NCBI GenBank assembly: GCA_009782385.1
Contig: WRJE01000011.1
Span: 1 to 41,728, forward strand
Reading direction: 5' to 3'
Length of the DNA: 41,728 nt
From: Oscillospiraceae bacterium
Lineage (GTDB): Bacteria > Bacillota > Clostridia > Oscillospirales > UBA929
Under the pieces are notes generated by a model, which was not told where the DNA came from, made no database searches, and worked only from the letters and a program-made list of their open reading frames with translations. The position numbers and the translations under genes are program-made. Positions 1 through 8,877 of the stretch are shown in pieces; position 1 is the stretch's first letter, and the number at the start of each line of letters is the position of its first letter.

Positions 1-1127
1 TCGGTTTGAATGTCAAACTCCTGACTAAGCCCTGTCAGCTTGAATGTCATGTGGCTCTCGCGTTCGTCCAGCCTAAGCCGCAGTGCCGCCGCTCCATAGA
101 GTTGTAGGAAATCATCGGGGTCTTTCGCGCAGTCAAGCGATAGAATGGATACTTTAATATCAGATTTATTAAGAATCGCGGCGGCGCGTTCGCTTGCCGC
201 TCGCCCTGCGGTATCGGAGTCGTAAACGATGGTGACATCGCCGCCGGAATACCTGCCCAGAAGCTCCGCCTGTTTGTCGGTGAGAGATGTCCCCAACGAC
301 GCAACGGCGTTGTCGAACCCCGACTGATGCAGAGCGATTACATCCATGTAACCCTCGGCGAGTAAAATGCCTTTCTGTTTCGAGCTTTTTGCCAGATTAA
401 GGGCGAACAGCTGCCGCCCCTTTGTGAATACGGGAGTATCGGAACTGTTAAGATATTTGGGCTTTCCATCGCCGAAAATGCGCCCCCCGAACGCTATAAC
501 CTTTTTTTGAACACTTATGATTGGAAATATCAATCTATTCCTAAATCTGTCGATTATTCCGCCCCTGTTATCGGCAACCGCGAGATTCGCGCTTAGAAGC
601 TCGTCTTTGCTGAACCCCAGTTCTGTCATTGCCCTCAGAAGCGAGTCGTTACCCGGGGCGCACACGCCTAAACCGAACTTGCGAGCCGTACCGGGCGATA
701 CTCCGCGCCGCGTAAGATATTCAAGAGCATACGGGTCGGATTCGTCAATCAGATTTTTATAGTAAAAGCGAGCCGCTTCGGCGTTCAGCTCATATATGCG
801 TTCGCGCAGTTTGGTTTTCGAAGGGTCGTTGGAAATCTCGGGAACTCTCATTCCCGCGCGTTCCGCCAAAAATTTGACGGCATCGGCAAAGTCAAGATTT
901 TCTATCTTCTGCGCGAACTGTATGGCATAGCCGCCCTCACCGCATCCGAAACAGTGAAACGCCTGTTTATCAGGCGATACCGTAAACGATGGTGTTTTCT
1001 CGCTGTGAAAAGGACACAGTCCGACCATCGTGTTCCCGCGCCGCTTTAATCCGACATAGCGGGAAATCAGGTCAACAATGTCGGTTCTGGAGGCTAATTC
1101 ATCTAAAAAAGTATCGGGAAAAGCCAT
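1..1127 (-). CDS. dnaG: DNA primase DnaG (C-terminus cut off by window edge)
   Basis: Synthesises RNA primers for chromosome replication. The frame is open from the ATG at 1127 to the window edge (375 codons of a protein usually near 600 residues); the missing part is the end of the catalytic core and the helicase-binding domain. Visible features are an N-terminal CHC2 zinc-binding domain (C38, H41, C59, C62 in CPFH and CFGC), the primase core with RFRNRLIFPI near 195-203, and a TOPRIM domain with E258 in AEGYMDV and the acidic pair in YDSDTAGRA at 302-310. The upstream neighbour on the same strand is dgt, 73 nt away. A dgt-dnaG-sigA order is common in Clostridia, so rpoD probably lies beyond the edge (inference). 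The start is preceded by GAGGGAGC. Confidence 0.97.
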   Translation of the reverse strand, partial: MAFPDTFLDELASRTDIVDLISRYVGLKRRGNTMVGLCPFHSEKTPSFTVSPDKQAFHCFGCGEGGYAIQFAQKIENLDFADAVKFLAERAGMRVPEISNDPSKTKLRERIYELNAEAARFYYKNLIDESDPYALEYLTRRGVSPGTARKFGLGVCAPGNDSLLRAMTELGFSKDELLSANLAVADNRGGIIDRFRNRLIFPIISVQKKVIAFGGRIFGDGKPKYLNSSDTPVFTKGRQLFALNLAKSSKQKGILLAEGYMDVIALHQSGFDNAVASLGTSLTDKQAELLGRYSGGDVTIVYDSDTAGRAASERAAAILNKSDIKVSILSLDCAKDPDDFLQLYGAAALRLRLDERESHMTFKLTGLSQEFDIQT

Positions 1128-1200
1128 AAAGCTCCCTCTGGTATGTATATATTTGCCATAACTAGAACTATTATACTAAATACCGGGTATTATCAACCGC

Positions 1201-2205
1201 TCAAATCTTCTCCCAACCCTTTGGAACGACCAGTTCGGTGTATACCATTACGGCATAACGGTCGGTCATGCTTGAGACATAGTCCGCAACGGCGCGGGGT
1301 ACGCCCTCAATCTCCGCTATAGCGCGGTATTCGGGTGGCATCTTGTCTTTACCTCCGGCATAATACTCAAAGAGAAAGCGTAAAAGCCCTCGTCCCTTTT
1401 CCTCCTCGGGCTTTGCGACAGGATTGTAATACACGCGCTCAAACATAAACTCTCTGAGCTGATTCATCGCTTTTGCTCTTTCGGGCGATAGAGAAATGTC
1501 GGGTTTACCAAGACTTGTCATTACCAAATCTCTGACCAGCGTATCAATTCTTTCAATCGGTGTTGTCCCCAGACAATCTCGTATCCACTTAGGCAAATCA
1601 TCCTCGCGGAGTATGTTGGCGCGGGCGGCATCATCAAAATCATGGTTTATGTAGGCTATTCTGTCCGCAAAGCGGACAATTCTCGCCTCAAGTGTTTCGG
1701 GTAACGCTTCGCCTGTGTGGTTTCTTACTCCGTCACAGACCTCGCGGCAAAGATTCATTTTTCTGCCGCCGTACTCAAATCTCCGAACAATACGGTAACT
1801 CTGCTCATTGTGTGTAAAGCCGCCGTCAAGCAGTTCGTTAAGCGCGTCCTCGCCCGCGTGTCCGAAAGGTGTATGTCCAAGGTCATGCCCCAACGCAACG
1901 GCTTCCGTCAAATCCTCATTAAGGTTCAGTCCCCTCGTCATCGTGCGCGCTATGCGCGACACCTCAAGCGTGTGTGTAAGCCGTGTGCGGTAATGGTCGC
2001 TTTCGGGTTTCAGGAACACTTGGGTTTTATGGGCAAGGCGGCGAAAGGCTTTAGAGTGGGTTATCCTGTCAATATCACGCTGAAAGCACATACGAATATC
2101 GCACGGCGGTTCATAAACCTCGCGCCCCTTTGAATGCGCCGAAAAGCAAGCGTTGGAGTTGAGACTTGCCAATTCCCTGCGCTCGGTTTCCTCGCGTATG
2201 CTCAT
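1201..2205 (-). CDS. dgt: deoxyguanosinetriphosphate triphosphohydrolase-like HD protein
   Basis: Predicted dNTPase of the Dgt family, hydrolysing dNTPs to deoxynucleoside and triphosphate, with an expected role in nucleotide-pool control. 334 residues, the size of the short Firmicutes Dgt-like proteins. The HD-domain metal ligands are visible in RLTHTLEV, in GHDLGHTPFGHAGE, and in a later RFADRIAYINHDFDDA segment. I chose the ATG at 2205 because AAAGGTGAAA sits just upstream. An in-frame TTG at 2226 would add seven residues (MDKKGEI) but has no ribosome binding site. It is the first gene of a probable dgt-dnaG operon, which would link nucleotide supply to replication priming. Substrate preference cannot be read from sequence. 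Confidence 0.93.
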   Translation of the reverse strand: MSIREETERRELASLNSNACFSAHSKGREVYEPPCDIRMCFQRDIDRITHSKAFRRLAHKTQVFLKPESDHYRTRLTHTLEVSRIARTMTRGLNLNEDLTEAVALGHDLGHTPFGHAGEDALNELLDGGFTHNEQSYRIVRRFEYGGRKMNLCREVCDGVRNHTGEALPETLEARIVRFADRIAYINHDFDDAARANILREDDLPKWIRDCLGTTPIERIDTLVRDLVMTSLGKPDISLSPERAKAMNQLREFMFERVYYNPVAKPEEEKGRGLLRFLFEYYAGGKDKMPPEYRAIAEIEGVPRAVADYVSSMTDRYAVMVYTELVVPKGWEKI

Positions 2206-2239
2206 AATTTCACCTTTTTTATCCAAGAATCCAATTTAT

Positions 2240-2268
2240 ATTATAATATACATCAACGCTTATGTCAA
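2240..2268 (-). promoter_or_regulatory. sigma-A promoter of dgt-dnaG
   Basis: Reading leftward there is a perfect -35 TTGACA (2268-2263), a 17-nt spacer and a perfect -10 TATAAT (2245-2240). Transcription should start near 2233, about 28 nt before the dgt ATG. It is divergent from the promoter of the surface-protein gene at 2501. Confidence 0.85.
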
Positions 2269-2342
2269 TGTAAAGTTTTCGCGGGTTAAATTTTTTGTTT
2301 TTTGCGTCAATGTGATATTTGTGTGAGAAATCTCAAATCGTG

Positions 2343-2371
2343 TTTACATATATTTCCGGCTGTGCTACAAT
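2343..2371 (+). promoter_or_regulatory. extended -10 promoter of the LRR surface-protein gene
   Basis: -35 TTTACA (2343-2348), 17-nt spacer, -10 TACAAT (2366-2371), with TGC directly before the -10. A start near 2378 gives an untranslated leader of about 120 nt (2378-2500). I looked in that leader for a riboswitch core such as a c-di-GMP aptamer and recognised none. The box sequences and flanks closely resemble those of the promoter at 21717. Confidence 0.8.
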
Positions 2372-2500
2372 ACTTAGTAGGAGACGATGATTTTCCTGTG
2401 TTTCGTAAATATCAGCTAAAGTCCGCGTGTTTAAGTTACGATATAAAACATGAGGGTTAAGGATACCCGGTACAATTACGGATAATTCAAGGAGGAGTTT

Positions 2501-4669
2501 ATGATGAAACGATTCTTACTTACCATATCCGCGCTGGCTCTGATTTTAGGGCTGGCGTATTTTGCCGCGCCCGCGAAGGCGCAGGCCGCGATTTTGAATG
2601 TTACTTATCCTGCTTCACCAACTACGGTGACGTTGCAGTCTGTTATGGAAAGCGCAAGGGACAGTGCCGGTTGGACTAACTTTAACGACCTTACGATTTT
2701 GAGGTTAACCGTAAACCGAACAAACCTAAGTCCAACCGACTGGACATATTTACGCCAACTTTTTGATGTCACCGATTTTACACAATCGTCACTCAAACTT
2801 GAAATAATAAGCTCGGCGGGCACGAATGCTTTGACTTCTATCGGCGAACCTACAAACCCTGCCGTTGAGCCGCAGTGGACGGAAATAGTTCTCCCTTCAA
2901 CCGTTAGAACGGTGGGCGTTAACGCATTCAAAAACAGCAAAGGATTAAAAACCATAAACCTCGGCGGAACAAACAACGATGTTCCCGAGTTTGACGGTTG
3001 TATTAAACTCGAGACCGTGACCGTCCAAGGCAACGTCACATTCGCCTCAAACGGCGGCGTTCTTTACAAAAACGGCACGGGAATGCTCGTCTTTTACCCT
3101 CCCGCAAAAGCGGGCGCGACATTTACCTCCCTCAGCACAACGCGGGAAATAGGTGATGACGCTTTTAAGAACAATCAATTTGTAAAGAATATAATTTTCC
3201 TTTCCGGAGTAAAAGACATCGGCGATGCGTTCACCGGAACAAACGTTATTGAACACATCTGGTTTGACGCGGCAAAGCCGCCGGACACGTTCCCCACAAC
3301 AGGGCTTGATTCCGATGTTATTATGCACGTACCCAAGAACACCAAAGCGGACTATGTGTCAAAATCATATTTCGCCGCTTACAGCGCGAATATAATCGAA
3401 GACAATGAACGCGCGACCGCCGAAGCCAAAGGTCTGCTTTTATACGGTTATGTCGGTCTGAAGCCCTCATATCTCGCGGAAATGTCCGAAGCCGAATGGA
3501 AAACTCTCTACGGCGAGAAAGATATGACGCGGAACGATGACGACATAGAAGGAGTAACTAACCCCTACAAGGGAACGCGCCCGTATATAGACGTTACGCA
3601 AATGAAATTTGACGACACCTCATTACCGGACGGTTTTGAAGTCAAAGGATACAGCCTTAACAACGGCAGGGCATGGAAAGCCGGAGGCATTGACGCGTTG
3701 AATAACGCCCTGCAATCCGCGAGCGGAAGATTGGATGTAATTATTACAAATGATATGAAAGGCAATAAGTCAGCTCCCGATGCTCATATAATTCAGTTCT
3801 TCCCCATATCGCCGGGCGCGAACGGCAACTCCCGCAAACTGAAACTTTTCTATGACGACACAAACTGGTACTTGATGGAAAAAGGCGAGACCTCAACGGC
3901 GACAAGCATTGAGTCAATGAAGAATTTACAGATTATTCAAGCAAGCGGCGGAAAACTGCCCAAAGACCCCGTGTGGGCTTCCATAGATGACACCACAGAC
4001 CCCAACTATAACGCCGACACAACTAAGATTGCCGACTTCAAAAAAGGCGCGAAAAAGATTACATACTTCCTGCGTATACCCGCGGAGAGAGACGGCAAGG
4101 TAGTACGCGCGGCGGGAAAACCGTGGAAAGTAACGCCCGCCACCCGCAGTAAAGAGCCTAATCTTAAAGTAAACTATAAAAAAGAGCTGCTTAAGGTCAA
4201 AAAAGATTTCTGGATAAACGGCGTGTACTATGATGACAAGGAAGACCTCGACCTCTCGGCGGTTATTGACGAAACAGCGGGAAAAGCCACGCCCACAACA
4301 ATAACCGTCAGAAAAGCCACGAACGGCAAAAAACCGGGCAGTAACACACAGACTATTACCATTGCTCAACGCGCCAACGCGCCGAGCGTGACTTTCAGTG
4401 TCAGCAAGGGCAAGATTAAAGACGCGAAGACGAAACTCTATGAGTTCAGGGAAGTCGGCGGCACGGATTGGGTGAAGAAACTCCCGTCCGTTTCAAGCAG
4501 CGGAACGGTTGAAATACGCCTTAAATCAACGGCTAAAGTCGGAAAGACAAGCACAAGCGGCAATGCCGCCGGAGTTGCGGGAATACTGAACATCACATGG
4601 GGTACTTATGATGAGGACAAAGGCAAAGACGGCATAACAGCCGCGTCGACGACAACGCCGACAGGTTAA
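2501..4669 (+). CDS. secreted BspA-type leucine-rich-repeat protein
   Basis: 722 residues. A Sec signal peptide (MMKRFLLTISALALILGLA..., cleavage probably after AKAQA near residue 28) indicates export. Residues of about 95-290 carry irregular LRR_5 (BspA/TpLRR) repeats, for example GVNAFKNSKGLKTINL and IGDDAFKNNQFVKNIIF; such repeats usually mediate adhesion or protein binding at the cell surface. The remaining 430 residues match nothing I recognise: beta-rich, with lysine-rich segments and a threonine-rich tail (TASTTTPTG). No LPXTG or SLH anchor is present, so it is either released or held by an unrecognised C-terminal module. The start is fixed by AAGGAGGAG seven nucleotides upstream of ATGATG. 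Its TAA overlaps the stop codon of the convergent ytvI gene by 3 nt. Confidence 0.85.
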   Translation: MMKRFLLTISALALILGLAYFAAPAKAQAAILNVTYPASPTTVTLQSVMESARDSAGWTNFNDLTILRLTVNRTNLSPTDWTYLRQLFDVTDFTQSSLKLEIISSAGTNALTSIGEPTNPAVEPQWTEIVLPSTVRTVGVNAFKNSKGLKTINLGGTNNDVPEFDGCIKLETVTVQGNVTFASNGGVLYKNGTGMLVFYPPAKAGATFTSLSTTREIGDDAFKNNQFVKNIIFLSGVKDIGDAFTGTNVIEHIWFDAAKPPDTFPTTGLDSDVIMHVPKNTKADYVSKSYFAAYSANIIEDNERATAEAKGLLLYGYVGLKPSYLAEMSEAEWKTLYGEKDMTRNDDDIEGVTNPYKGTRPYIDVTQMKFDDTSLPDGFEVKGYSLNNGRAWKAGGIDALNNALQSASGRLDVIITNDMKGNKSAPDAHIIQFFPISPGANGNSRKLKLFYDDTNWYLMEKGETSTATSIESMKNLQIIQASGGKLPKDPVWASIDDTTDPNYNADTTKIADFKKGAKKITYFLRIPAERDGKVVRAAGKPWKVTPATRSKEPNLKVNYKKELLKVKKDFWINGVYYDDKEDLDLSAVIDETAGKATPTTITVRKATNGKKPGSNTQTITIAQRANAPSVTFSVSKGKIKDAKTKLYEFREVGGTDWVKKLPSVSSSGTVEIRLKSTAKVGKTSTSGNAAGVAGILNITWGTYDEDKGKDGITAASTTTPTG

Positions 4670-5721
4670 TTCGTCCGCCACAGTTTCAAATATCCCCATC
4701 CGTGCAGTTGTACAATGAAAATAGCGGCAAACGGAAATAACAGCATACCCCAAATACCCATAAGCCTGTACCCGGCATATATCGATAACAGCGATACAAG
4801 CGGGTGCAGGCCTATTTGCGCCCCGACAACGCGCGGCTCGGCAATGCCGCGCACGAGCGAGAGTATCAGAAACAGTATCAGCAATCCGACACCCATGCCC
4901 GTCTCGCCGCTTATAAGGCAGAACACCGCCCACGGCACTAATACAAACCCGCTTCCGACAATCGGCAGAGCGTCAACAATCGCAATTACGGCAACCATAA
5001 TCATCGTGTACTCAACGCGCAGGAACATAAACCCCACGAACGCAATCGCCGCGTTTATGGCGATTAGTATCCCCTGTGCTTTCATCCACTTGCCTATCGT
5101 GGGAGTGAATCCCTTTACTACTTCGCGGACACGCGAGCGGTATTTCACAGGGACTTGCTTTGCTAAAAAATCTTTCACGCCCGGATAATCCGCGCTAATC
5201 ATATACACCGAGAGCATTAACGCGATGCCGAAAAGCGCGATAGCGGGCAGCGCACCGATAAGCCCCGTTATAAAATTCCCCAACCATGTGTACAGCTCAC
5301 CCGGTATGCTGATACCCTCCCGTATGAGCTTCTCTATACTTGAACGCAGAAAATCCTGAAGCTCAACAGGCGCGGCGGTAACGACAGCCTCAAGTTTAAC
5401 ATTTATATCCCGCGACATAACCGGAAGCCTCGTCATTAAATCGGGCAGGCGGCGCAGAAGCTGCCCCGTCTCAAAGACTATCCTTGAAATCAACAGATAA
5501 GTAAGCCCCGCAAGCGAACCGACAAGCAGAGCCGCCATCGTCAGCGATGCCGCCCAGCGCGGCAGACGGGCGCGTTTTATCAGCCAACAGACGGGTTTTT
5601 CAACCGCTGCGGCAATCATATAGCCCAGTAAAAACGGCATTAGGACAGGAAGTGCCCACCGCCAAAAAGCCCATATACACGCTATAAAGACGGCGGCAAC
5701 AATAGATTTTTTATATTGCAT
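4666..5721 (-). CDS. ytvI: AI-2E family transporter, sporulation membrane protein YtvI-like
   Basis: 351-residue polytopic membrane protein of the AI-2E transporter/PerM family (PF01594). N-terminal hydrophobic hairpin (residues 5-50), a third membrane segment near 65-85, a long amphipathic central region, then closely packed C-terminal membrane segments. The C-terminal block (VPWAVFCLISGE, EPRVVGAQIGLHPLVSLLS) resembles sporulation protein YtvI; transported substrate unknown. I chose the ATG at 5721 because GGGGAGG precedes it; the in-frame ATG at 5817 would add 32 hydrophilic residues encoded by repeat DNA. A palindromic repeat lies directly upstream of its ribosome binding site. The gene points to a spore-forming lineage, but family members are not all sporulation proteins. 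Confidence 0.85.
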   Translation of the reverse strand: MQYKKSIVAAVFIACIWAFWRWALPVLMPFLLGYMIAAAVEKPVCWLIKRARLPRWAASLTMAALLVGSLAGLTYLLISRIVFETGQLLRRLPDLMTRLPVMSRDINVKLEAVVTAAPVELQDFLRSSIEKLIREGISIPGELYTWLGNFITGLIGALPAIALFGIALMLSVYMISADYPGVKDFLAKQVPVKYRSRVREVVKGFTPTIGKWMKAQGILIAINAAIAFVGFMFLRVEYTMIMVAVIAIVDALPIVGSGFVLVPWAVFCLISGETGMGVGLLILFLILSLVRGIAEPRVVGAQIGLHPLVSLLSIYAGYRLMGIWGMLLFPFAAIFIVQLHGWGYLKLWRTN

Positions 5722-5733
5722 AATCCATCCTCC

Positions 5734-5760
5734 CCGTAGGGGCGGATGGCAATCCGCCCG
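5734..5760 (+). repeat. palindromic interspersed repeat, copy 1
   Basis: Head CCGTAGGG followed by an 8-bp perfect stem: GGGCGGAT (5740-5747), loop GGCA, ATCCGCCC (5752-5759). It lies 13 nt or more upstream of ytvI. It has the same head and layout as the copies near 13505 and 18789-18886. Confidence 0.8.
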
Positions 5761-5875
5761 TTTTTCGCCCATTCGTCCGCCCGTTTTTTCGCGGACAAAC
5801 GCAGTTCGTCCATACATAATTGTAGACGGGAATACAGATTTTTAGAATAATGCCATCATTTTTTTTAATTTTTGC

Positions 5876-5904
5876 TTGAAAATATTTTTAATGTCTGTTA
5901 TAAT
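5876..5904 (+). promoter_or_regulatory. sigma-A promoter of the oligopeptide transporter operon
   Basis: -35 TTGAAA (5876-5881), 17-nt spacer, perfect -10 TATAAT (5899-5904) preceded by TGT (extended -10). A start near 5911 gives a leader of about 42 nt, with TAGGAGGG before the ATG at 5953. Confidence 0.85.
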
Positions 5905-5952
5905 AAAGGACAATGTGAATCAAGCGAAATATTTTTAGGAGGGTAAATACAC

Positions 5953-7803
5953 ATGAAAGTTAAGAAAATCTTGGCTCTAACCTTGGCACTCGTTATGCTT
6001 TCCGGCGTACTTGCGGCTTGCCAAACCGGAACCAGCGCACCCAAAGACTTAACCATCAAAACCAACACCCCGCGCGACACGCTTGTAGTCGGCGACCCCG
6101 GCGAAATGAACGGGGACTTCATCGGCGGCTTCGGCAATAACTCCTATGACCGCGACATTAAAATCCTGCTCCACGGTTATGTCGGAACATATCATATTGA
6201 TACCGCCGACCAGATTATCCTCAACGAACAGGTTGTTAAAAATGTCGAGACATCCGTGGACGGCGCGGGCAACAAGACTTATACCTTCACGCTCCACACC
6301 GACCTCAAATGGTCCGATGGCACAAAAATGACCGCGAAAGACTTTGTCGGCTCGGGTCTGATGGAAGCATCGCCGCAGTGGCTCGAAGCGGGCGCGTCCG
6401 GCATACTGGGCGACGGTCTTCTGGGATACTCCGAATACTACGGCGGCGAAACCGATGTTTTCAAAGGTTTCAAATTGCTTGCCGATGATAAATTCTCCGT
6501 AACTATTGACGCGGAAGAACTGCCCTATTTCTATGAGACGGGTTTTGTCATGGTTGACCCGATTCCGATGCACTCATACTTCCCCGGCATTGACATTATC
6601 TCCGATGATAACGGCGCAAAATTCTCCGCCGACATTTCCGCCGATTGCGTGCGTATCTCCGAGACGGAACGCTTCGCGCCGACCGTCACTGCCGGTCCCT
6701 TTAAGTTTGTCAACTTCGAGAACCAAATCTGCACCCTTGAGCGCAACGACAACTTCAAGGGCGACCCTGTCAGCAAAAAGAAACCTTACTTTAAGTATAT
6801 TATCCGCCAGACCGTTCCCGAGGAAACCGACATTGATATGCTTATGGCGGGCGATATAGATGTGCTTGCGACTACGATTGACGGTCAGAAAATCGACCAG
6901 ACAAAAGCAAGCGACAACCTCAATTATCACAACTATCTGCGTAACGGCGGCGGTGCGCTGAACATGGTTTGCGACTGGGGCCCCACAGCTGATGTCAATG
7001 TCCGCTGGGCCATCGCTCACCTTATCGACCGCAACACGGTTGTCGATCAGTTCCTAAAAGGCTACGGCGGTCTCATTGACGGCGAATACGGCTTTGCCCA
7101 ATGGGCATATATCGCCAACAAAGACAAACTCGACAGCCAGATTATTCCTATCGCCATGAACATCGATACTGCCAATGATTATCTGGATAAGTCCGAGTGG
7201 AAATACGAATCCGATGGCAGCACCCCGTTTGACAGAAGTAAAGCAAACTCCAATGGAACTTATATGCGCCACAACAGCAAGGGCGAGAAACTCGCAATAC
7301 GTCAAGCCGGCGGCAGCGCGGCGGTTGCCGAACCCTGCAATCTGGAGTTCCAGAAAAACGCCCCGATGGCAGGCATGGACTACAGCGTTGACTTCGTTGA
7401 CTTCAACCTGCTTCTCGATCACTACTACTATGCCTATGAGCTTTCGGACGATGAACGCATCTATAGCACATTCTCAATGGGTTGGGGATTCGGTCAGCCC
7501 GATGACAAATACTGGGGTTCTTATCACTCCGACCATTACGGCACATGGGTCAATCCCAACGGCATTAAAGATTCCAAGATGGACGATTTGATTATGAGAA
7601 TGCGCCGTCTCGATGCTTCACAAACCGCGGAATACGCTGAAATTTGGCTTGAGTATATACTGTACGCTCAGTCACTCATGCCGGTGCTTCCGCTGTATTC
7701 CAACAACTACCACGATTTGTTCAACAATGTCATACACGGTTGGAACACCACCCCGTTCGCGGGCTGGTCACAAATAATCTGCGATATCGAAAAGTATAGG
7801 TAA
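5953..7803 (+). CDS. oligopeptide-type ABC transporter substrate-binding lipoprotein
   Basis: 616 residues, family SBP_bac_5 (OppA/DppA type). The signal peptide ends in a lipobox (LAAC) with the lipidated cysteine at residue 23, so the mature protein is tethered to the outer face of the membrane. Family features: a YTFTLHTDLKWSDGTKMTAKDF block near 120, a central VRWAIAHLIDRN segment where this family usually has a conserved alpha-helix, and a C-terminal PVLPLYSNN. It captures a ligand, probably peptide-like, for the permeases encoded at 7890 and 8878. The ligand cannot be told from sequence. A hairpin terminator follows the gene, a usual device for making more binding protein than membrane components. 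Confidence 0.92.
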   Translation: MKVKKILALTLALVMLSGVLAACQTGTSAPKDLTIKTNTPRDTLVVGDPGEMNGDFIGGFGNNSYDRDIKILLHGYVGTYHIDTADQIILNEQVVKNVETSVDGAGNKTYTFTLHTDLKWSDGTKMTAKDFVGSGLMEASPQWLEAGASGILGDGLLGYSEYYGGETDVFKGFKLLADDKFSVTIDAEELPYFYETGFVMVDPIPMHSYFPGIDIISDDNGAKFSADISADCVRISETERFAPTVTAGPFKFVNFENQICTLERNDNFKGDPVSKKKPYFKYIIRQTVPEETDIDMLMAGDIDVLATTIDGQKIDQTKASDNLNYHNYLRNGGGALNMVCDWGPTADVNVRWAIAHLIDRNTVVDQFLKGYGGLIDGEYGFAQWAYIANKDKLDSQIIPIAMNIDTANDYLDKSEWKYESDGSTPFDRSKANSNGTYMRHNSKGEKLAIRQAGGSAAVAEPCNLEFQKNAPMAGMDYSVDFVDFNLLLDHYYYAYELSDDERIYSTFSMGWGFGQPDDKYWGSYHSDHYGTWVNPNGIKDSKMDDLIMRMRRLDASQTAEYAEIWLEYILYAQSLMPVLPLYSNNYHDLFNNVIHGWNTTPFAGWSQIICDIEKYR

Positions 7804-7818
7804 GCCGTTAAACGGGAG

Positions 7819-7860
7819 AACCGGAGGAGCGGGAGTTCCTCCGGTTTAACCCCTTTTTTT
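7819..7860 (+). terminator. intercistronic hairpin terminator after the binding-protein gene
   Basis: Perfect 10-bp stem AACCGGAGGA (7819-7828) / TCCTCCGGTT (7837-7846), then a 7-nt T run at 7854-7860. It lies between the lipoprotein gene and the permease genes and probably acts as a partial terminator, or protects the 3' end of the upstream mRNA. Confidence 0.8.
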
Positions 7861-7889
7861 CAAAAAACGACCGTTCGGGGGGCATACTA

Positions 7890-8864
7890 ATGCTAAGATA
7901 TATCGCGAAACGCTTACTTATTCTCGTTCCCGTTGTTATCGCTATTTCCATAATCCTGTTTGGGATTATTAAACTTATGCCGGGCGACCCTGTACGCGCC
8001 ATGCTTCCGACAACGCTTAGGGGCGAGCAGTATCAGGCGGCATACGCGGTGATGTCCGCCCGTCTCGGGATGGACAAACCTGTTCCGGTGCAGTATCTGC
8101 GTTGGATGCACAATCTTGTTATAAAGGGCGACCTCGGCTATTCATCGGCGAATAACCGTCCGGTTGTTGACGTTATACGCGAACCGTTGGTGAACACTAT
8201 CAGATTGAACATATTTGTGAATATTTTTTACCTGCTTATCGCGCTTCCTGTCGGCATAAAAATGGCGACAAAGCGCGGATCGCTGTTTGACAGCGGCTGG
8301 CAGGTTTTTTCTATTGCGACATACTCAATCCCCTCATTCTTCCTTGCCCTGTCGCTGATTTTTATCTTTGGTGTCATAATGGGGGTACTGCCCCTTGGCG
8401 GTATGCCGAACACCGTTCTGTTCAGCGGGTTCGGGCTTATGTTCCAATGGGCGCGTTACCTAACGCTGCCTATTATTACCCTTACGATAATCGGCCTCGC
8501 GAGCGCGATACGCTATGTACGCAACGCCATGATTGACGCGCTCTCGCAGGATTACATACGCACAGCACGCTCAAAGGGTCTGAGCGAAAAAGTCGTCATA
8601 TATTCCCACGCTTTCCGCAACGCGCTGATTCCCGTCTCGACCATTATAGTGTGGACATTATTCTCACTGCTTATGGGTTCGACTATTACGGAGTCGGTTT
8701 TCCAGTATAACGGGATAGGCAAACTGCTCTTAACGGCGGTAAATACGCGCGACACGATGCTGATTGTCTCAATGAACATGATTTTCGCGGTAGTCAACGT
8801 CAGCGCGATGTTGATTGCCGATGTAATCTACGGGCTTGTTGACCCGCGGATTAAACTGAAGTAG
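7890..8864 (+). CDS. ABC transporter permease, OppB/DppB family
   Basis: 324 residues with six predicted membrane segments. The N-terminus (MLRYIAKRLLILVPVVIAISIILFGIIKL) is typical of DppB/OppB. The motif PGDPVRAML follows the first segment, the conserved EAA loop that docks to the ATPase is seen as YIRTARSKGLSEKVVIYSHAFRNA near 215-240, and the protein ends with the family signature YGLVDPRIKLK. It forms the channel together with the permease at 8878. A GGGGGG ribosome binding site lies 8 nt before the ATG. Length and motifs are normal for the family, unlike its partner. Confidence 0.93.
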   Translation: MLRYIAKRLLILVPVVIAISIILFGIIKLMPGDPVRAMLPTTLRGEQYQAAYAVMSARLGMDKPVPVQYLRWMHNLVIKGDLGYSSANNRPVVDVIREPLVNTIRLNIFVNIFYLLIALPVGIKMATKRGSLFDSGWQVFSIATYSIPSFFLALSLIFIFGVIMGVLPLGGMPNTVLFSGFGLMFQWARYLTLPIITLTIIGLASAIRYVRNAMIDALSQDYIRTARSKGLSEKVVIYSHAFRNALIPVSTIIVWTLFSLLMGSTITESVFQYNGIGKLLLTAVNTRDTMLIVSMNMIFAVVNVSAMLIADVIYGLVDPRIKLK

Positions 8865-8877
8865 GAGGGGATGTAAG

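Noticed and set aside
2206-2226. Longer dgt start at TTG 2226
   Set aside because: The TTG lies only 7 nt after the predicted transcription start and lacks a ribosome binding site, while AAGGTG is well placed before ATG 2205.
2378-2500. Possible riboswitch in the 120-nt leader of the LRR protein gene
   Set aside because: I compared it by eye with c-di-GMP, c-di-AMP and other common aptamer cores and found no conserved core or strong helix set.
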